NCBI GenBank assembly: GCA_026261815.1
Contig: JAMPIT010000890.1
Span: forward strand, 8,586,001-8,650,000
Length of the DNA stretch: 64,000 nucleotides
Source: Monarcha castaneiventris obscurior
Taxonomy: Eukaryota; Chordata; Aves; Passeriformes; Monarchidae
Direction of reading: 5' to 3'
The stretch's first letter is position 1. The number at the start of each line of letters is the position of its first letter. Both the position numbers and the translations under genes were made by a program. This document shows, in pieces, positions 1-8,925 of the stretch. Under the pieces are notes generated by a model, which worked only from the letters and a program-made list of their open reading frames with translations, had not been told where the DNA came from and did no database searches.

Positions 1-1820
1 TTATAACTCTGACTTGCAGTATTTTCTCAAAAAGTTGCTTGCAATTACTACATATTTTACTTTAGGTGACTCTTTTATTTCAGATTATAAAAATATCATT
101 AAATAAGTACCTCAGTTTATGCCTTCCTTGTATTTCACTCATACAATATTAAAACTCTCTTCAAAATCCGTACTTTCATCCCAACAACCAAAATGTCCCT
201 CAATAGCCTTCCCAAATATTAGTAAAATAGAAACTCTGGTCCCTCGAGACATTCAGAAATGTTCATATGTTTTCCTTGAAAATTCACCATCAGACACTTA
301 TTTCCTGAATCTCCAGCATAAGGAGACCTCTGCACCAAATCCCACGTGATAAATGGGATGGTGTGTTTTACACTAACTTGAAGTTGTCAGAGGGAAGTAG
401 TTCAGCTTCTCAGCTGGGGAAAAAAGCTGGCAGCTGCTTTTCAGCATCAGACTGAGGTCTTCAACCTGAAAGGAAGTTGATGGGGGTTTGACATTTTCTC
501 ATGTCCTGTAAACCCCTTTTTCTGGACTTCCTATTTTGTGCACAACATTAACCATCTTTTTTTACCCTGCACTATGTAAGAAGCCTTCTGTCTTATGCCC
601 CAAGCAGCTCGGTGGGCCCTGCCAGGTCACCAACAGGCATCTTGGAATGATGGTGCAGGCAGCTTTTTTCAGTCCTCATCTCCAGAGTAGGCACAGAGCT
701 GCTGTTCACTCGCCTTTGAAATTAGAGAGGAAAGAGATGCAGTATTCTGAGAGTGCTGATGATGCCAAATGTTGAGGTTTGGTGGTGGTGGGTTTCTTTT
801 TTTGATTACAAGTGAGTGACCGCATTTCATGCTCCCAGAATCATGTCTCTGAAATTTTAACATGTGCGACCTTTTGTGAGCATAGAAATTATGATTTAAA
901 ATGTACTGGTTATTCAACAAACCTGGTAGCTATAGAAGCAGAAGATTTTACAATATTCATCTGCTTGGCTTGCATCTCAGTGTGAAGTCAATGTCCTGAC
1001 ATCCTCCAGTGAGCCGTAGTCCCCTGCATCAGTTCCTTGCCCCATGCCTTGCTTCTGCCTCACTTCTTGACTTGCTAATTTAGTTTTGTGCCACTATTAG
1101 CTTCATCTCTTGGGCTGAAATAATGGGTTGGGAAGTGCTGGGGAGGTGCTACACCAAATGAAACATTCTGACTAGCATTGTCCTGCAAGAAGCAAGGCCA
1201 GATGGCATTTGCACAGGGGAGGCTCTTGGACACTTCTGCTCCATGCAGGGCCAGGGTTGGGGTCAGGAGAAATAGGCTCACACAACCATAACTGAGATTA
1301 TTATTTAATGAATAAGGCAGATTTGGGGTCTAGACCATCCTTCTCCTCTATGCTTGTAGAGTGTTAATTTTCAATAGGAGTTTACAGTAGCTGCCGTGAT
1401 ACAAATAAGTAACAATATCTGATTATTCTGGCCCTCTTCCCTTTCTTCCACTCATTCTGTGCCTTTGCACAGTGAAGACTTTTGTACCAACTAGCCTGAA
1501 TTTTTTCTGAGTTAACATTTTAAATAAGTCACAAGCAATCATGCTCTTCGAGATATTTTCAATTCTTTTCACTTACCTATGGAGTTTTCTATATGTTTTT
1601 ACATGAGGACTGGAAGGACCTGTTATTTTCTTTGCAGCCTGTTGAGTAGTTTGCACCAGCTATACCATGCTGTTTGCATATAATCTTTAAGACCCCCTTC
1701 ATCAAAACAGCAGCTGTGTTGAGGTGATGGCAAGAGATGGTATTTTCACCACATGAATTTCAAAGCCATGTCTTCAGTGTGACAGGTTTGGCTTTTTTTT
1801 CTTCTCCCATTTTCCTTCAG
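1..1820. other. Intronic sequence of the upstream gene, no exon resolved
   Basis: The first resolved exon (1821) begins in mid-codon, so the gene continues to the left and this stretch should be intron. A weak exon candidate follows the acceptor-like TTTCCTGAATCTCCAG ending near 315, with an open frame to about 450, but no convincing donor closes it. No repeat family was recognised. Confidence 0.4.
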
Positions 1821-1995
1821 AAAAACTATCCACAAAGCTGTTCCCTGCTTGAGGTTCCTGATACGAATATCGAAGAATGACCTCCTGAGGGGATCCATAA
1901 ATGAGTCATCATTCAGGACCTCTCTTTCCAGCCACCACTCTCTTGCTGGCAGGACCAAGAGCACTTGTGTTTCCTCTGTTTCTACTGGAGAAGCT
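1821..1995 (+). CDS. Internal coding exon A of an unidentified gene
   Basis: The exon follows a strong polypyrimidine tract ending TTTTCCTTCAG and stops at a near-consensus donor, GTAAGTC. It is 175 nt long. One base finishes a codon split across the upstream junction, then 58 codons run open to a complete codon (phase 0 out); the other two plus frames contain stops. The predicted peptide starts KTIHKAVPCLRFLIRISKND and turns Ser/Thr-rich, including SSHHSLAG and ending STGEA. No known domain is recognised. The phase-0 end matches the phase-0 start of the exon at 4230. The opposite strand is also open over most of the exon, but without splice support, so I treat that as a shadow. An expressed non-coding exon is the main alternative. 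Confidence 0.6.
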
Positions 1996-4229
1996 GTAAG
2001 TCTTTTCTTGTTTCCATGAAAGAAAGTGAGAATAACATTTCTCAGACTCTAAATAAGCAACTGCATGCATACATATTCAAAATTAGAGGACAGAAAAGGG
2101 AAGGAGGAGAGTGTAGCTAAATTTTTTGGGTCATGTGAGGTCATTTCTGTAAAGCTGGAAGTTCATGCATGATGGTTTATGGTCAGAAAAAGCATTCAGG
2201 CCAGCATATCTGTGTGGTTCTGATGCCTGCTGGGACCAAGGATGTTCAGGTTATGTCTTTAACGTGAACTAAAAAAAGCCATTGTCAGACACCCTGTGTC
2301 ACCAACTATTGGCTGTGATTAGGTATCTCACTGGGCTGGAGGACAAGAAAACAATCTTCCATCCAAAGTTTTATAACCTATCCAAAAGCTGTCTTATTGT
2401 TTTAAAAGTTCATTTTCTGTAGGATGGGAAATTTTGATTTCTTTACCTGGATTTCAACCATGAGGAGCAAAAGGCTCCTGCCCCTAGAGCATGGTGGGGT
2501 GTTTTGTAAGAATAGACCCCACATGTCAGTAATGCTGGTGACTGAGTGAGAGAGAAACAAAAGAATCTCTTGAGACTCTTCACAGCCTCTCACAGTCACA
2601 AGAAGCTGGCCTTGCCTGCAGAGGTGCTGGGAAGGTGGCTCTGGGGAGGTGGCAGCCACGGCAGAGCCTGGGCTGGGGCTGGCCCTCCTGGGGACCTGTG
2701 CTGCTCCCCCTCAGTTCAGGCATCGAAAACCTCCCAGACCAACAGCTTCCACCAGTAACCTGTCACAAAAGTATAAATCCTACATATACCTTTTATACCT
2801 TTAGGTATAAAACCCTAAATTTTCTCCCTATTGTTCCTTTGTTTGATGCCAAATGAAGTAATTTCAGCTGTATCATCCATCCTGATCCAAGAAGCTTTCT
2901 GTTCTTCACTGTTGGTCACTACTTGGTTTTGGTTTGTTCATGTTGGCAGGTTATTGTGTGTATTTTGATGCTGGTGCTGCTTAAATAGACAGGATAATGG
3001 GGGTAAGAGCGTCAGCTTTTGGCACAGCTTTGGCTTAAAACCCCTGGTTTTTGGTTAAAACCCCTGCTGTTAGCCGTGCACAGCACTGTGCTGTGATGAG
3101 TTGGTGCAGCCAAAGGCAATTGTCCTTGGGGCAACTGGCAGCTCAGTGCAGCTGTACAGGTTTTATCTGGAACAGCAGCTGCTGAAATAAAAGCTAAGCT
3201 CGATGACTTTGGCATGACGCAGGACTGAGTGACATTTTGGAATGCTCCAATAAAGCATTGATGGGCAAGGAATGACACCAGGAACACTGTAAAAGATGCC
3301 ACTGTAGCCACCAACGCTTTCCTCTGCGTGTTGTGTACATGTTAGTGCAGGGAACAAACATTTGTGAGTTATATCAAGGAACATTACATTCAAGGAGTTT
3401 CATTCAACAAGTGGGGGGAAATAAACAGGAGGCCACACACAGATGTATCAGCAGGGCGATGCAGGGGAATTATGCACTATCTTTCCACTTGTGTGGAGCC
3501 CTGTCTGTCTGTCCTCTGTCTATCCATTTCTAAAAGCTGTTGTTGGAGTGGAATGATCTCATCATTGATAACATAAAAGTCACCACAAAGTAAGGGATGA
3601 CAGACAACCTCTGCCCAAGCCTCTAAATGGAGCAGCACTTTTGGAATGTCCCGTTCATGCTTCGTTACTCATCTGGTCTTAGAAAATTAGTGCAGGGCCC
3701 ACCCATTGTCTCCCATGCACTAATGATGGTTTGTAGAATCAGCAAGCTCATGCAGATTGAGAAGCCCTGGGTGTTCTGGGTATTCTGCTGGAATGTATGC
3801 AAACTTGGTTTTGTATCTGTCCACGTCCATGGTTTTGTATCAGCTGGTGGTCACACAGAATGCTGCAGGACATATTAGATTGATTGTACTTGCTCCCATC
3901 TTTAGAATTCAGATGCTCTGTAAGTATAAGTATAGCATAAGCAATGAGATATAAAAGGGTGAAAAGCATCCTGGTGAAAAAAGATTAAACAATTTTTCAA
4001 TACTTCCAAGTTTGTTGTTTGTTTTTTTTTTTCTGGTCAGCAAAATAGTCCAGGGTAAGTGAGAAGATTGAAAATAAAGCCTCTCCCCAGGGGAGTTTTG
4101 AGCACAAGACCTGTGTTAGAACAGCTTTAGTTTTCTGTCAACGTGCATGGGTTTTGCTAGAGTTTGAGAACTTCCAAGAATTTGAAAAAAGATGCAACTG
4201 GCTGAAATATTTCTTCAATTTGTGATTAG
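1996..4229 (+). other. Intron between exons A and B
   Basis: This runs from a GTAAGTC donor to a TTTGTGATTAG acceptor. No exon with both good splice sites and an open phase-compatible frame was found. At 4042 a T-rich tract followed by CAG lies 14 nt before GTAAGTGAG, but a 14-nt microexon would break the frame. A short direct repeat of TAAAACCCCTG lies near 3036-3065. No transposable element was recognised. Confidence 0.45.
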
Positions 4230-4379
4230 ACCTGGAGCAATGTAGAGCTTGACCCTGTAGAGCCAGCTCATGAGAAACTGAAGCCTCGACGAAGTCACTC
4301 TTTCTCCACAAGTCTGAGACAAGAGAAGAGAGACCTGCTCCCAAAGACCTGCAGCTGTGATGCAGCCTCTGATGAAAAG
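4230..4379 (+). CDS. Internal coding exon B of an unidentified gene
   Basis: The acceptor is TTCTTCAATTTGTGATTAG and the donor is AAG/GTAAAG. The exon is exactly 150 nt, or 50 complete codons (phase 0 in and out), which fits exon A before it and exon C after it. The frame starts TWSNVELDPVEPAHEKL, has a basic centre with the segment KPRRSHSFSTSLRQEKR, and ends CSCDAASDEK. RRSHSF resembles a basophilic-kinase or 14-3-3-type site (RxxS pattern); that is a motif match only. The immediately upstream in-frame TAG belongs to the acceptor itself, so the reading frame is open only within the proposed exon. A symmetrical exon like this could be skipped without shifting the frame. No family was recognised. 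Confidence 0.6.
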
Positions 4380-4851
4380 GTAAAGAAAAAAGTCTCAGCT
4401 CAGGACTCTCTGTTTTAGTGCAGTACATCATCTCTGGAATGATAATTCAGCCTTTATGCCCATCTATTTCATCTGTAGACTGTATTTATACTGATTCCAA
4501 CATTGTCTTCCTCCTTGCTGTTCTTTTCTTTCCTTCTTTTTTTTTTTTTTTTTTGGGGTGTGTGTGTGACAAACAAGAGTGCTGGTAATGCCTAATCAAC
4601 TTTTTTCACTGATATTTGCCTGTTTTTGGAAAGCCAGCTCTGCTCATAGCTCTGAAGCTGCATTAAGGCAGTCAATAGCATCAAATGTAAGAAGATGAGT
4701 TCTTTGCCTCTTTGCCTGTTTATCTACCCCAGCTTTGGTTCCTTCCATCATGGCCCTTGTGTCCATACTGTGGCAGCCTCCTTTTATAGTAAAGTCAAGT
4801 CTGCAAAACAGAGTTTGACATGATAGAAGCCGCCTTTTCTTTTCTTTTCAG

Positions 4852-4915
4852 TGTACATTAAAATGTTTTATTTTTGTTGAGGGGAAAGACGAGAAAGTCC
4901 CATTTCTCCCTAAGG
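4852..4915 (+). other. Candidate frame-shifting cassette exon
   Basis: A very strong acceptor (GCCTTTTCTTTTCTTTTCAG) is followed by an open frame starting CTLKCFIFVEGKDEK in the phase that exon B requires, then AAGG/GTGAGG as a usable donor. The length is 64 nt, so inclusion would move exon C into another frame that stays open to a stop at about 7823, giving a different and shorter C-terminus. A better donor (TCG/GTGAGT, about 4964) lies downstream, but an in-frame TGA falls before it. This is a prediction from splice signals only. Confidence 0.25.
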
Positions 4916-7342
4916 GTGAGGGAGTCTGGCAGCTGCCACCCTTCCCTCACTGAAAGAGGAGTCGGTGAGTACTCAGCGCATCTTCTGTGGATGCATCACC
5001 CTCATTGCCCAAACCACTGAGGTTTGGCATCCTGCTGTTGAGGAGCACCCCATTCCCTAATGGGGGCAGAAGGTCACCCACGAGTCAGATTTTAACACCA
5101 GTTTCCAAAGGAGTACTTGTATGGGTGGCACAGTGTCAGGCACACACCAGGGCTGCCTTTTCAAGAAAAGACAGACATGGCTTACAACCCCCTGTCTGTG
5201 GCTGGACTGTGGAGCCCCCCTTTTTTTGATGGAGGCACCCTTTCATGGGGTTACTCTAGTGCATGTGGACAAACACCCACACCTTGGGCAGCTGAAGCAT
5301 CTGCCTCTGTCCCCTGTTCTCCCTTCCAGATCTGATGGTAATTGTCTAGAGACTGCATAATTTAATGCAGGAACTACTCTGAAGATTTCCAGCAACACAA
5401 TGACCCAGTTCCTGCATGCCTCTGTCCTGTCTTCTTTCATGTGTGTCATTGAGATCAAGTCCTGAGGAACCTTGTTCATTTCCCCTAACTGTTGTGAACA
5501 GTATTGATGGAAAAACAGCAGCTTCAAATGTGGTGTCAGGCACCATGTGCTCAAATCTGCTCCTCAATTCTGCTGCCTTCTGTCAGCAGCCAAGCGTGTC
5601 CAATGTTGTAGGCAAGTGGCAAAGGCAGGATATTGTCTCCAGGTTCTGGAGAATCACTGGCTGTTGTCTCACAAGAAAGAAGAAGGGAAGTAAATCTCAG
5701 GTGGTCTGCATAAACTGTTCAGTAATGAAATAAATATTTCTGCATCTGGAATTTAGCAACTGTGTAGCCCACAAGTGCTATACTTTGCCTTTGAAAGACA
5801 TCTCTTGATAAATAACCCTTAAACAGAGTATCTTCATGCTGAGACTTTCAGTGCCGTTCTGAGATATGGGCAGTTTATTTACATTGGATGTTCAAAGCCT
5901 CATTTGCTTTTCTTACTATTTTCAGCAGAGATTCCTGTGTGGTGTGAAGGTCCTTCTTGTGTCCATTGCAGCTAAATGCTAAATTCATACTATCAGAATA
6001 AATATATATTTGTCAAGCTCAGTTAGAATATTTCACAATGGCCACCCATTTATCCTCAAAAAAAAAAAAAAATCCCCCAACAAACCCTAAAGAAGCACCA
6101 ATGCATTTTTTGATATTTCTTTTAGGGTTTTAATAGCATCACTGGATTGTCTATGACTGAATTCCAATTAGAGCACTTCTAAAAACACTCAGTTCTGGAA
6201 AAGCCAGTCAATATCCCAGTCTTGGTGCTTTCCAAAGCATAAAAATGCATGGGACTGTTTTCTGTTCTGCCACAAAGTTATGATCCAGCCCCCTGACTTA
6301 CTTCAGTTAGTTAGGATAGTAACAAACTTGGTGTAAACTGACACCTGGAAACTTAACATGGCAGTGAAGAGGCTTTTCTGGTGGCATTAAAAGGTAGGTT
6401 AGGATACTTGATTTCAAAGGAGAGTGGTCAAATATCCTCTCTGCATCCAGGTTTTTTTTCAAGGGAATTACCTGACATGAAAACTATTAAAAAACTTGTA
6501 AGTGGGTGTTGTGCCCACCAAGCCACATCCAAAAGAAACCTATCCTCGTGTTGCAGTGAAAACAGCACTTGAAACAGGGAGGAGTGGTTTTGGAGTTGGG
6601 TTTTTCATTCCATTATTATCTTTGATATGGAAGAATGGACTTTTCTTCTCTGTCACACTGATTTTAGCCGTTTTTTTTAGCACACTGTTCTTCCCTCCAC
6701 TTGGTAGGTAGAGCAGCTGGAGAAATCATTACCAATAGGGATTCATGAATGATTCCTGCTTGTCGAGTAGAATTACACAAAACTATGGGAATTCACATAG
6801 TAATGAAGTAAAAACTGCCCTTTACTTGAAATGTTGTTTTTCCCTAGAAAGGAGGGACTTCCAGCTTATCTCTATATCTGACACAGTGATTTTATTGCCT
6901 TAATTTTAATTTTTTAGAGGAAGCCAAAACTGATCACTTATGCCTTCCCTTACCAGTGTATTTAAATATTAACTGACACTTCCAAAGCTTACTTAGTTTA
7001 CTCTGAATTTGTATACTGCACACAAGACTTATGGAAAGAACACAGAGGACTTGCATCAGAGCCAAGTTAGAAATCAGAATTCTCTCTAAATAGGCAGATA
7101 AGAAAATGTTGCATTTCTTTTTATTTGATAAGAAAGTGAATATTTATTGCTTCTTTCTTGGAGGAAGCACTTTCCAATGTGTGAATGCAAGGCCACTGAC
7201 TTCCCCGAGGTAGGACCAGGAGGCATTTGAGGGGAGACAGAGATTGTCACAAAGTTGACAAACCTTCAGAAAAATAAAGAATGAAGTGTACTTGAGTCTT
7301 ATCTGAGATCTCTTCCATGAGAAGAGAGAGAAGTGCAGTTAT

Positions 7343-7385
7343 CTAGTACCCTGATACCCTGAGATGTAGGGTATCAGGGTACTAG
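7343..7385. repeat. Perfect 18-bp inverted repeat (hairpin)
   Basis: The left arm CTAGTACCCTGATACCCT (7343-7360) and its exact reverse complement (7368-7385) flank the 7-nt loop GAGATGT. It lies in the last intron of the unidentified gene, 320 bp upstream of its terminal exon. No A-rich tail or element-like flank shows that it is a transposon end. Confidence 0.85.
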
Positions 7386-7410
7386 TACATCCATTAAAGA
7401 TGGAGTACTA
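7383..7410. repeat. Second overlapping hairpin sharing an arm
   Basis: TAGTACATCCAT (7383-7394) pairs with ATGGAGTACTA (7400-7410) with one bulged base and a 5-nt loop. It reuses the last three bases of the right arm of the preceding 18-bp hairpin, so the two folds compete for those bases in RNA or single-stranded DNA. Confidence 0.65.
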
Positions 7411-7704
7411 CCATTATTTAATGATGAAATAAGTCAGATATGGGAATGAGATTTTGTTTCCTTCTTTTTTTTTCTTTTCAGTCTCTGCTGATATTTGAGT
7501 ACATCTTCTTCTGATTCATTTAACATTCTGCTTTCCAAGCAGTATGTGTTAGCACATCATGATTTTCCCTCAAGTTAATGATTCAAATGTTTAGAAAATT
7601 GGCCTGGTGGCTCAAATATTTACCAGTGGCAATGAATATTTCAAATACAGGTTTTCACAGCAATATGGGGTCTGACCATGCTAAAACTTATGTCCCTGCT
7701 CCAG

Positions 7705-8091
7705 GTTTCGCTCTCCTCCAGCTGTTTGGAGAAGGTGCTTGGGCAGCCAGTCCTACCCAGTCCCTCTGCAGCACTTGTGACCAGCTCCCTGAGAGCAACT
7801 TCTCTGCCTGTCGGATTGAATAGCAGCAGTGGCAGCAGAGGAGACCCAAGTACTTCCCACATGGCAACTCAAGGAAGTCAAGTGAATGGAGTTCTGGATT
7901 CTGTCATTAGCAATGCAGTCCCTCGCATCATCATCATTCCTACCTCAGAGACCAATCTGTTTCGGGAAGAACTGGAAGAGGAAGAGACTGAATTATTCCA
8001 CTTTCATGACAAAAAGGGCAATCTGCTGGACTTGGAAGGGCTTAGCTCATCCATGGAGTTCCTTGAAGCTGTTGAGAAATTTCTATCATGA
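7705..8091 (+). CDS. Terminal coding exon C of an unidentified gene
   Basis: The acceptor TATGTCCCTGCTCCAG leads into an open frame of 128 codons ending in TGA at 8089, starting at phase 0 like the end of exon B. The frame has coding-like codon use. It is Ser-rich at first (SSSCLEKV, then LNSSSGSRGDPSTS). A hydrophobic run, PRIIIIPTSE, follows, then a strongly acidic patch, REELEEEETELFHFHD, and the end is FLEAVEKFLS. There is no signal peptide, transmembrane helix or known catalytic motif. Together the three exons give about 236 C-terminal residues of a larger protein, probably cytosolic or nuclear. An in-frame ATG at 7678 lies before the acceptor, so a single-exon gene starting there is possible but less likely given the splice site and upstream exons. 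I do not recognise the family. Confidence 0.65.
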   Translation, partial: VSLSSSCLEKVLGQPVLPSPSAALVTSSLRATSLPVGLNSSSGSRGDPSTSHMATQGSQVNGVLDSVISNAVPRIIIIPTSETNLFREELEEEETELFHFHDKKGNLLDLEGLSSSMEFLEAVEKFLS

Positions 8092-8925
8092 GTTTGTCAA
8101 AAGAAAACTTTCCGGTAATTATTTTCTTGGCATCTTCTCCACTTAATTATACCAAATAACTGAAGTCTTGTAGGTTAGGTCATCAGATTTTTTTTTGTAT
8201 GTTTATATGGTAGTCACTAGGCAGCCTTCAGATTTATCTTTGTCCAAACCAGCTCAGGCATGGAAACAGGCTTTCTTTCAGATTGTGCTGCAGGAAATGA
8301 GCAGTGGAAGATCTGGCAGCATGATCAAGTGGCATTGGTCAAGGAGGCTGCCTGATTTGTTGCCACCGATGGGGGTGCCAGCAGAAAGGAAAATGACAGA
8401 CTGAGAGCAGGGTCAGCTGCTGAATGTTTCTGCTATCTGCACATGGAACTGTGTTCCTGTTTTGGCAGCTCTGTTTTGCACAGTGATGGGAAGCACCGCA
8501 AGACCACAGCTTCCACCAGCCCCAGCAGTAAGGCAGATGGCTACATGATCTCAACTATAGTTTAATCAAATAATTCTCAGCATTGTTTTTGCTGTGTTTC
8601 ATTTTTAAAATGGGCAGCTTGCTAAACATAAAGAAAGAAACTGGTTTTTCACTGGAAAGTGACTGCTTCCCAGTGTCACTAATACTCTGAAGTTTAGTGG
8701 TAGAAATCTGGATTTTACCTCAGCATTAGCATGGTCACCTAAATGTCAAAATGCAAGGTGCTATGTGCTAAAACATACACTTCCACAGAAGCATTCAGAG
8801 TATCTTCAGAGTTAAGTCCTGATTAAATATGTATGGATCCTAATGAGTCTGTGATTGAAAGGGTGAATGCTCACAGCTGGCTTGACAAGTCTTTGACAAA
8901 AATAAAGCCTTGGCTGCTGTATATC
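8092..8925 (+). other. 3' UTR of the unidentified gene
   Basis: This is the stretch after the TGA of exon C up to shortly past the first canonical polyadenylation signal in the sense direction. No longer open frame or repeat was recognised. The exact cleavage site is inferred, about 15-25 nt after the AATAAA. Confidence 0.45.
8901..8906 (+). terminator. Polyadenylation signal AATAAA
   Basis: A canonical AATAAA lies 810 nt after the stop codon at 8091, followed by a TG-containing stretch (TGGCTGCTGT, then CTTGTCTGC) suited to CstF binding. Confidence 0.5.

Larger units (their letters stand above)
4380..7704 (+). other. Last intron of the unidentified gene
   Basis: This is 3.3 kb between exons B and C. 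It holds a poly-T run followed by TG repeats (about 4537-4568), a possible 64-nt cassette exon (4852-4915) and a perfect 18-bp hairpin (7343-7385). An open stretch at 5416-5733 (105 codons, Ser-rich) has acceptor-like AGs but no good donor in the required phase, so I do not call it an exon. Confidence 0.45.

Noticed and set aside
1746..1964. Minus-strand 72-codon frame (contains EWWLEREVLNDDSF)
   Set aside because: It is the complement of exon A, and the plus strand has matching splice sites while the minus strand does not.
4042..4055. 14-nt microexon between a strong acceptor and GTAAGTGAG
   Set aside because: It would break the phase agreement between exons A and B, and 14 nt is very short; probably a chance pairing.
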